From Polynucleobacter meluiroseus (GTDB taxonomy: Bacteria > Bacteroidota > Bacteroidia > Flavobacteriales_D > Crocinitomicaceae), in the NCBI GenBank assembly GCA_943328715.2, contig CALQBB020000060.1, positions 1 through 6,116 on the forward strand: DNA of 6,116 nt. The letters run 5' to 3'. A model generated the notes under the pieces. The model saw only the letters and a list, made by a program, of their open reading frames with translations, searched no databases and was not told where the DNA came from. This document shows, piece after piece, positions 1-4,748 of the stretch; position 1 is the stretch's first letter, and every line of letters starts with the position of its first letter. The translations under genes were made by a program, and so were the position numbers.

Positions 1-338
1 ATTCCTGTTTCAGCAGAAACAACGTTACTTGGGATTTCATTGTGAAGTACATCGTACTGTTGAAATTTCAGGTCCTCCTGTACGTCCTTTACTTGCGCCA
101 CACGTTGGAAGTAATCCCTCCAACACAATTCCTTTGCTAAACTTTCTATTTCTTCGAGTTGAAATCCATTGGACAACATAGCTTCCAATACCATTTTGGT
201 ACTGATGACTCCCCGAGAAATATAGGGCGACAAATAACTGACATCACCTGAAAGGTAATTTCTTGTCTCGCCATAACGAATCGGGTCAAGGTTTTGAATT
301 CGTTGAAGAATTTCGGGATATGTTGTGGGGAATTTCAT
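1..338 (-). CDS. Photolyase/cryptochrome-like FAD-binding protein, N-terminal part (cut by window edge)
   Basis: This reading frame is open from an ATG at 338-336 to the window edge, giving the first 112 residues. Seen: YGETRNYLSG (residues 22-31) followed by LSPYISRGVIS (36-46), and LCWRDYFQRV (71-80). These match the start of the FAD-binding helical domain of DNA photolyases and cryptochromes, in which the arginine/serine-rich stretch contacts the FAD phosphates and the ELxWRDF-type motif follows. The domain begins only about 20 residues after the start, so the N-terminal alpha/beta antenna-binding domain of classical photolyases (roughly 130-200 residues) is absent. The ATG overlaps the stop codon of the DUF2805 gene by one base (TGATG), which fixes the start and implies translational coupling. 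Known family roles are blue-light repair of pyrimidine dimers or light signalling. Which applies here cannot be told, because the C-terminal FAD and tryptophan-chain residues lie outside the window. Confidence 0.85.
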   Translation of the reverse strand, partial: MKFPTTYPEILQRIQNLDPIRYGETRNYLSGDVSYLSPYISRGVISTKMVLEAMLSNGFQLEEIESLAKELCWRDYFQRVAQVKDVQEDLKFQQYDVLHNEIPSNVVSAETG

Positions 339-625
339 CAGCGCTTACTGATTTTGTTCATCGAAATACTTGTTTGACGAGAACATTTGAAGCGTTGAAT
401 TTCTGGGTTTCGTTTTTTGGCATGTTTTAAACTCACACCACTATTCACACGGTCGCGCCAAAGAATGAAACTACTTCGCTTTAATTCCTTGCGCATCAAT
501 GCAATAACCTGAGTTTCCGTTTTTCCAAATTGGGCGAAAATAGCCTCAAATGGCGTTCGGTCTTCCCATGCCATTTCGATGATGCGATCGATGTCGACTT
601 GTGTGAGTTCCATGGTGTTCAACAT
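338..625 (-). CDS. DUF2805 / TIGR03643 family small protein
   Basis: A 95-residue protein. Its core, from about residue 8 to 62, contains DIDRIIEMAWEDRTPFEAI, then FGKTETQVIALMRKEL and SSFILWRDRV. I recognise this as the TIGR03643/DUF2805 family, whose members are usually 70-90 residues and have no established biochemical function. The charged helix-turn-helix-like pattern (IIEMAWED, FGKTETQVIALMR) suggests a small helical, perhaps nucleic-acid-binding fold, which is inference. The basic tail (residues 67-95) is less conserved in character. Two starts are possible: the ATG at 625-623 or one four codons later at 613-611. The family core begins just after the second, so either is plausible. The gene lies 51 bases after the ligase and overlaps the photolyase-like start, suggesting joint expression with it. 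From memory, family members are often found beside photolyase/cryptochrome genes. Confidence 0.85.
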   Translation of the reverse strand: MLNTMELTQVDIDRIIEMAWEDRTPFEAIFAQFGKTETQVIALMRKELKRSSFILWRDRVNSGVSLKHAKKRNPEIQRFKCSRQTSISMNKISKR

Positions 626-676
626 ATTCAGTTGAATAACACAAAGACAAGATTATTTGTTTACGCAAAATCTATA

Positions 677-2179
677 TTATTGAAAATACTTCGCCTTAAT
701 GCGAATGTCACGGTCTTCAAATGGACCGGTGTGAAATGGATAAAAACATAAAACAGTTTGATCGTCTTTTGATGCCATTTTTTTCGCTTCACGGAAATCT
801 TGATTTATTTTCGCCAATTGACCAAAAAATTCGCTTTGAGCCAATCCCATTTCAAGTGATTCTTCAGACTGATTCTGTTGTAATTCTAGGGAAATCACTA
901 GTTGTTTATCTCCTTCATCGTTTTCATTGATACCGATGCAAAATGAGTTCACTACATCGGAAAACATGCTTGAATTGTATATTGTTTCTTGAATATCCGT
1001 TGGACTAATATTAGCGCCAAAAAAAGAAACCGTTGAATCCGCTCTTCCATAATGCAATAATAAGGGTAAATCCGTTTGAGCCTTCACTAATTGAGATTCG
1101 TCGATTGCTAGTTCTTTAAGGATGGCCTTTAATTCCTTCATTGGCAAAACATGTCCACGATCGTGAATGTTATAGCGGATTTTGGGCGCAATATAATCTG
1201 GACGACCAATGGAGATAACCAATTCACCTTCTTCAGTCGTTTCGATTAAAAAATCTGTCGGATTATATTGAAAGATCATTGGTAAAGCGCCTGTATGACG
1301 TGTTATTCGATTTCGAAAAACCTCATTTGAACGCAATAAGCGGCGCAAACTAATCGTAAAGTCATTTTCCGCAGAAATGTTTAATTCTAAATCTGACGCC
1401 CCAAGTGAACTATATATACGTCGAATTCCCTTACTCATTAAGTAATCACGCATGCCTTCAGACATGGATTCACCTCCGAAAATGAAGGAAACGTTGTATT
1501 CTTTCCAATTGATGTCCGAATGATCAACCAATAATTTTAAAAAGGGTGGATATCCCATGACCACATAATGATGATCAGTTCCAAATTGTTTGATGGTATT
1601 CTGAATTTTCGTTTCATCCGGGCCCAGCGATTTCAATTTGGAAAAAGTCACACATCCCATTGTAATGTTTACCCCAGTGGCCCAAGGACCAAGTGCGAAA
1701 GCATTAATAATGAACAAAGGGTTTCGTCCCAACAAATTCTTCATTCCAAATTGAATAATTCGTGCATTTCGTTTTCGTTCTTTCTTTCCTCTTGCCCAAT
1801 TTGTTGCTGTACCACTACTTCCCGAAGATTCATCAATGATGACATTTTTTATCGGCATTTTTCCTCCTACACAACGTTGATCCATGGAGTAAATTTTCAC
1901 ATAATTATCTTTGTCAGTTATCGGAACATCCTGCATATTTGGAACCAGGCCATTAAATCGAACTCTTTTGAATCCATTTGCTTCCAAAAAGGCCCGATAA
2001 GCAGGAACCCGTCTTTTCGCTTTGATAAATTCCGCATAAGCCCGAGCTTTGGCGTTATACAAACGCAAGCGATTAAATCCTGGTAAAAATATCAAGGCCA
2101 TTGCTCGATCGGAATGCATGAGAGGTTTGCGGTAAAGTTCTAACAACCACGCATAAAAAAGTACGAATAGGTGTCGCAT
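677..2179 (-). CDS. Adenylate-forming (ANL superfamily) ligase, phenylacetate-CoA ligase / CapK-like
   Basis: A 500-residue protein with PaaK/CapK/F390-synthetase-type adenylation architecture. It should activate a carboxylic acid with ATP to an acyl-adenylate and probably pass it to CoA or another acceptor. The substrate is unknown. Seen: the family-typical N-terminal VPAYRAFLEANG (58-69); the glycine/serine-rich ATP phosphate loop SSGSSGTATNWARG (118-131); FGGES (234-238); YSSLGASDLE (256-265) in the adenine-binding (A5) position; YNIHDRGH (336-343) in place of the A7 aspartate motif; and GRADSTVSFFGANISP (378-393) as the A8 hinge. The C-terminal DIRIKAK (491-497) may supply the catalytic lysine, but I cannot align it with certainty. 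The length is somewhat above the roughly 430 residues of classical PaaK. The start lies 16 bases after the stop of the Acg-like gene, so the two are probably one operon and may act on the same pathway. A standard phenylacetate degradation role is not supported, since no paa genes are present. Confidence 0.85.
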   Translation of the reverse strand: MRHLFVLFYAWLLELYRKPLMHSDRAMALIFLPGFNRLRLYNAKARAYAEFIKAKRRVPAYRAFLEANGFKRVRFNGLVPNMQDVPITDKDNYVKIYSMDQRCVGGKMPIKNVIIDESSGSSGTATNWARGKKERKRNARIIQFGMKNLLGRNPLFIINAFALGPWATGVNITMGCVTFSKLKSLGPDETKIQNTIKQFGTDHHYVVMGYPPFLKLLVDHSDINWKEYNVSFIFGGESMSEGMRDYLMSKGIRRIYSSLGASDLELNISAENDFTISLRRLLRSNEVFRNRITRHTGALPMIFQYNPTDFLIETTEEGELVISIGRPDYIAPKIRYNIHDRGHVLPMKELKAILKELAIDESQLVKAQTDLPLLLHYGRADSTVSFFGANISPTDIQETIYNSSMFSDVVNSFCIGINENDEGDKQLVISLELQQNQSEESLEMGLAQSEFFGQLAKINQDFREAKKMASKDDQTVLCFYPFHTGPFEDRDIRIKAKYFQ

Positions 2180-2186
2180 ATGATAG

Positions 2187-2195
2187 GTTTAGGTT
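2187..2195 (-). promoter_or_regulatory. Leader element AACCTAAAC before the ligase start
   Basis: On the minus strand AACCTAAAC ends 7 bases before the ligase ATG and fills most of the 16-base gap after the upstream stop codon. The same nine bases stand at the same distance before the Acg-like gene, and a one-base variant precedes the rhodopsin gene. No Shine-Dalgarno sequence is present, so this may be an A-rich translation-initiation element of the kind described for Flavobacteriia. That reading is inference. Confidence 0.35.
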
Positions 2196-3305
2196 TTATT
2201 TTAAAATGATTTCTTCTGTGCTTAAACGAAAACTTCGCACTGGTTCGTTTGAGTAACCAGCTCGAAAAATCATCCATATTTTCTTTGTGCCAGACGCCTG
2301 GGTCAGCTTTTCATTGATTTGAGCATAAGCACCTTGATTGGTTATTAAAGATCCAAATGGATGAATGTATGCATTATCTTTTGTCATGATTAACCACGTT
2401 CGGGCAAACATTTTTCCAGCATTGATCCAATCTTGTGGACGGTCAAACGCGCCTCCAAACCAACACACTGAAGCTGTTCCGTTAAATGAATGTTGATAAT
2501 AATTGCCAAGAACCAACTTTCGTGCACCTTTTTCCCATCGTTGATGATTTTCGAAAACGGAACGCATTAGTTTCCCTGGAAATGCCATAGCCTTGTACCA
2601 TAATCCGTCCTTCAAGCGCGCGGCATCTTCATCTGTGTAGCGAAATAAGCGATGTAATTCTTCTCTTCCCGGTTTAGATTCTAAGTCTTCAAACAAGGTT
2701 TGTTGATTCAAATCGATGACAAAATCAACAAATTCTTGATCCGAAGAATGGAAAAATTCATGTTCAAAAGCAAGGGCTTCTTGACGAATTCGATCGATGG
2801 TTTCTTTTGCCAATGACCTTCCGTTGTAATGCAGCCGTGAGGTACGTCGTTTCATAATCAACGATGCATGCAATGATTCCTTTTCGACAGTTGGAATCAA
2901 CTTTAATCGCGCAAAACGAGTCGATTCGGTAGCTTTAGTTGACACTGCTTCATATACTTCATCTATTTCAACTTTAAACCCGTCAAGTCCAGCAGCGATA
3001 GAGAGGTGTTCCACGAACATGGCTAAGGCAATGGTAACAAAAACAGCATTGGGATCACCAACAGGTAGAAGACGCTTAGGGTCATAATACAGCTCAGCTT
3101 CTGTTTCTGAGATGATTTTTAGTTGATGCGGCTGAAGATTATGTATGGTCGGGCACCAACGGGCAATTTCAACCAATTGATTCCATGTAGGAAGAGCATC
3201 CGACATTTTTGGCGCTGCAAACAATCGTTGAATGGGATTGAAAGCAAGCAAAAAAGTAGCCTGTATTCCATTTTTTAAGAATTTTCGGCGAGGATAGTAC
3301 GACAT
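2196..3305 (-). CDS. Tat-exported nitroreductase-like (Acg family) FMN oxidoreductase
   Basis: A 369-residue protein. The N-terminus is a likely twin-arginine signal: RRKFLKNG at 6-13, a hydrophobic stretch at about 14-22 and a possible cleavage site after FAA near residue 31. This would place the flavoenzyme, already folded with cofactor, in the periplasm or on the outer face of the membrane. The mature part resembles the long, internally duplicated nitroreductases of the Acg type: IARWCPTIHNLQPHQ (47-61) is the first FMN-contact segment, RRTSRLHYNGR (153-163) opens the second half, and FRAGYSNEP (347-355) followed by SFRLSTEEIIL near the end is the usual closing motif. Acg-like proteins bind FMN and some sequester it; the substrate here is unknown. 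It is the first gene of a probable operon with the adenylate-forming ligase, and a promoter-like sequence stands about 65 bases upstream. Confidence 0.8.
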   Translation of the reverse strand: MSYYPRRKFLKNGIQATFLLAFNPIQRLFAAPKMSDALPTWNQLVEIARWCPTIHNLQPHQLKIISETEAELYYDPKRLLPVGDPNAVFVTIALAMFVEHLSIAAGLDGFKVEIDEVYEAVSTKATESTRFARLKLIPTVEKESLHASLIMKRRTSRLHYNGRSLAKETIDRIRQEALAFEHEFFHSSDQEFVDFVIDLNQQTLFEDLESKPGREELHRLFRYTDEDAARLKDGLWYKAMAFPGKLMRSVFENHQRWEKGARKLVLGNYYQHSFNGTASVCWFGGAFDRPQDWINAGKMFARTWLIMTKDNAYIHPFGSLITNQGAYAQINEKLTQASGTKKIWMIFRAGYSNEPVRSFRLSTEEIILK

Positions 3306-3312
3306 GTAGCTT

Positions 3313-3321
3313 GTTTAGGTT
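3313..3321 (-). promoter_or_regulatory. Leader element AACCTAAAC before the Acg-like gene
   Basis: AACCTAAAC ends 7 bases before the ATG of the Acg-like oxidoreductase, identical in sequence and spacing to the copy before the next gene, the ligase. A purine-rich Shine-Dalgarno sequence is absent. A role in ribosome recruitment is inferred only from the repetition and position. Confidence 0.35.
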
Positions 3322-3369
3322 CAGTATTTTGTAGTGTTACTTTCAGGGAAACACGTTGATTTACTGTGC

Positions 3370-3401
3370 CTAAATTATACAATTATTAAATTGAATCCAA
3401 A
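3370..3401 (-). promoter_or_regulatory. Candidate promoter for the Acg-ligase-DUF2805-photolyase operon
   Basis: Reading the minus strand, TTTG (3401-3398) is followed after 20 bases by TAATTTAG (3377-3370). This is one base from the Bacteroidota -7 consensus TAnnTTTG, at an acceptable distance from a TTTG -33 box. A perfect TATAAT also overlaps the same place (3379-3374). Transcription would begin near 3362, leaving a leader of a little under 60 bases. It is the only good candidate I see in the 105-base gap between phnA and the Acg-like gene. Confidence 0.4.
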
Positions 3402-3410
3402 TGGACTCTG

Positions 3411-3755
3411 TTAAGCCTTTTTTACAAACTCTGATTTTAATCCCATGGCACCGAATCCATCGATTTTGCAGTCAATGTTATGATCGCCAAACGTCAATCG
3501 AATGTTTTTCACTTTGGTTCCAGATTTTATGGATTTTGGCATTCCTTTCACAGGTAAGTCTTTGATGACAACAACGGAATCCCCGGTTTGTAATTGAACA
3601 CCATTGCAATCCATCACAATCAATTCATCAGACGAAGTAGGAGTTTGTTCAATGGTCCATTCAAATGAACATTCAGGACACATGTATTGATTTTCTCCCG
3701 TTGCGTATCCATAGGGTGATTCACACGATGGACATTCTTTTAATTCCTCTGACAT
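3411..3755 (-). CDS. phnA: PhnA/YjdM family zinc-ribbon protein
   Basis: A 114-residue protein close to full family length and strongly similar to Escherichia coli PhnA (YjdM). Seen: a zinc ribbon with two CxxC pairs (CPSC at 8-11, CPEC at 26-29) followed by FEW; a compact beta domain beginning with [19 protein letters not shown]; and the highly conserved C-terminal block [22 protein letters not shown] and LKSEFVKK. The historical name links it to alkylphosphonate use, but the protein is not part of the C-P lyase and its function is not settled. No phosphonate genes are nearby. It is separated from the rhodopsin by a terminator and from the Acg-like gene by 105 bases with a promoter-like sequence, so it is probably monocistronic. 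Confidence 0.93.
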   Translation of the reverse strand: MSEELKECPSCESPYGYATGENQYMCPECSFEWTIEQTPTSSDELIVMDCNGVQLQTGDSVVVIKDLPVKGMPKSIKSGTKVKNIRLTFGDHNIDCKIDGFGAMGLKSEFVKKA

Positions 3756-3772
3756 AGTTGTTGTATTTCAAA

Positions 3773-3780
3773 CAAAGGTA
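3773..3780 (-). promoter_or_regulatory. Candidate -7 box TACCTTTG for phnA
   Basis: The minus strand carries an exact match to the Bacteroidota -7 consensus TAnnTTTG, 17 bases before the phnA ATG. It would give a very short leader of about 10 bases. A clear TTTG -33 box at the expected distance is not seen, which lowers the confidence. Confidence 0.35.
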
Positions 3781-3850
3781 GCATTTTATGAGGAAGGACA
3801 GAAGATATCCCATAGCGTTAGGATCATTTCTAGCATTTAGGGCAAAAGAA

Positions 3851-3882
3851 AAAGGGCAAAAACGCTTTTGTTTTTGCCCTTT
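3851..3882 (-). terminator. Intrinsic terminator of the rhodopsin gene
   Basis: A perfect 13-base inverted repeat (AAAGGGCAAAAAC at 3851-3863 and its complement at 3870-3882) encloses a six-base loop. It lies 20 bases after the rhodopsin stop codon. On the minus strand the stem runs into TTCTTTTGCC, so with the arm's own last bases a near-continuous T tract follows the GC block. A second GGGCAAAAG copy just outside (3840-3848) could form an alternative weaker hairpin. This isolates the rhodopsin from phnA. Confidence 0.85.
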
Positions 3883-3902
3883 CTTAATGTAAGTAGATGT
3901 GT

Positions 3903-4619
3903 TTAGTCCTCTTTTCTGCTTAATGCATAAATAACCAAACCGAATCCAATTTTGTTGATTGCATCAGCAATGTTGTAAACGATATCCATTGCTGCTTCTC
4001 CGTCTTTTGGATCTGCAACAAATGTAATTCCAAATAATCCACCTGGAGTTCCAAGAATATATCCTAGTGGATAAATCGCCCATCCAACTAATACAAACCA
4101 AGCAAGGATTTTTGTCGCTTTCGCAACTTGTGGTCCAGCTGATTGTGCCAATTGAGAAACTTCTCCGAACCAAACAAGGTAAGCGATGTAGAAGTAAGCT
4201 GCTCCAGAAAGAACACCCCACATTACGCTGTTGTTTTCGTCTAATACCTCACCAATGTAACCTGTTACAAGCATTACCAATGAAGCGAAGATTAATTTCC
4301 AAAGTAAGCCGATTTTAGCACCTGCTTTTTTGGTAATTAAATAAAACTCAACACACATTAATGGCACTGTTAAGATCCAGTCAACATAACGGAAGAATGT
4401 TGGTGAATCTCCAGTCTCTAGGTTGTACCCTCTCATGTAGTAGTAATGTACTGCTGCAATGAAGGTAATTAGTCCAGAGACTAAAACGGATGTTCTCCAT
4501 TTTTGAGGCGTGTTGTTTAACTCAAAAAAGAAGAATACTGATGCGGCCATCATGGCCATTGTTCCGATAAAAAACGTAAACGCTACGTAATTATCACTTG
4601 CAATCTTTAAATGTTCCAT
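3903..4619 (-). CDS. Proteorhodopsin, green-tuned light-driven proton pump
   Basis: A 238-residue, seven-helix microbial rhodopsin of normal length for Bacteroidota proteorhodopsins. It binds retinal and should pump protons out of the cell in light. Seen by comparison with green proteorhodopsin: H58 (equivalent of H75) in AAVHYYYMRG; the helix C block RYVDWILTVPLMCVE with proton acceptor D80 (D97), T84 (T101), tuning residue M88 (L105) and proton donor E91 (E108), i.e. a DTE motif; and helix G NIADAINKIGFG with counterion D219 (D227) and Schiff-base lysine K223 (K231). Methionine at the tuning site is the form usual in Bacteroidota and predicts green absorption. The DTE motif argues against a sodium (NDQ) or chloride (NTQ) pump. 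No cleavable signal peptide is evident. The gene follows the CrtY-Blh gene by 129 bases in the same direction, so its chromophore is made by its neighbour. A strong terminator follows. Confidence 0.97.
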   Translation of the reverse strand: MEHLKIASDNYVAFTFFIGTMAMMAASVFFFFELNNTPQKWRTSVLVSGLITFIAAVHYYYMRGYNLETGDSPTFFRYVDWILTVPLMCVEFYLITKKAGAKIGLLWKLIFASLVMLVTGYIGEVLDENNSVMWGVLSGAAYFYIAYLVWFGEVSQLAQSAGPQVAKATKILAWFVLVGWAIYPLGYILGTPGGLFGITFVADPKDGEAAMDIVYNIADAINKIGFGLVIYALSRKED

Positions 4620-4627
4620 AGTAAATA

Positions 4628-4636
4628 GTTTAAGTT
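4628..4636 (-). promoter_or_regulatory. Leader element AACTTAAAC before the rhodopsin start
   Basis: AACTTAAAC stands 8 bases before the rhodopsin ATG. It differs by one base from the AACCTAAAC found before the Acg-like and ligase genes. No Shine-Dalgarno sequence is visible. Interpreted, with low certainty, as a translation-initiation element. Confidence 0.3.
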
Positions 4637-4673
4637 AGCCCTACTCTTAAGGATTTTCGGTTTCTCCATTTAT

Positions 4674-4702
4674 CAATTGTTGGTTGGAACCCCAACGAAT
4701 TG
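4674..4702. repeat. Imperfect inverted repeat between crtY-blh and the rhodopsin
   Basis: The arms CAATTGTTGG (4674-4683) and CCAACGAATTG (4692-4702) are complementary apart from one bulged base. The eight bases between them (TTGGAACC) could extend the pairing. It lies about 55 bases before the rhodopsin ATG and about 45 bases after the crtY-blh stop. No T tract follows on either strand, so it does not look like an ordinary terminator. It could be a leader RNA structure, an operator or a processing site in a joint transcript. Confidence 0.45.
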
Positions 4703-4748
4703 AATAACAATATACTACAATTTTTGTTTAAATTAAAATAAAAAAAGT

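Noticed and set aside
618..636. Small inverted repeat TTCAAC / GTTGAA around the DUF2805 start codon
   Set aside because: Only six base pairs with an AT-rich stem and seven-base loop. This is readily expected by chance and too weak to claim start-site control.
530..2086. Plus-strand open frames at 530-751, 721-930 and 1568-2086
   Set aside because: They lie antisense to well-supported genes (DUF2805, ligase), have no recognisable domains and have compositions expected of shadow frames.
3411..3755. PhnA as evidence for a phosphonate-use locus
   Set aside because: The protein is a clear PhnA/YjdM member, but that family is not part of the C-P lyase and no other phosphonate gene is present.
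3964..4318. Open frames at 3964-4221 (minus) and 4067-4318 (plus) inside the rhodopsin gene
   Set aside because: The rhodopsin frame has every functional residue. These overlapping frames have no family resemblance or start context.
4703..4748. Promoter for the rhodopsin in the AT-rich stretch after the crtY-blh stop
   Set aside because: TAGTATATTG is only vaguely like the -7 consensus and no TTTG box stands at the right distance, so I do not list it as a feature.
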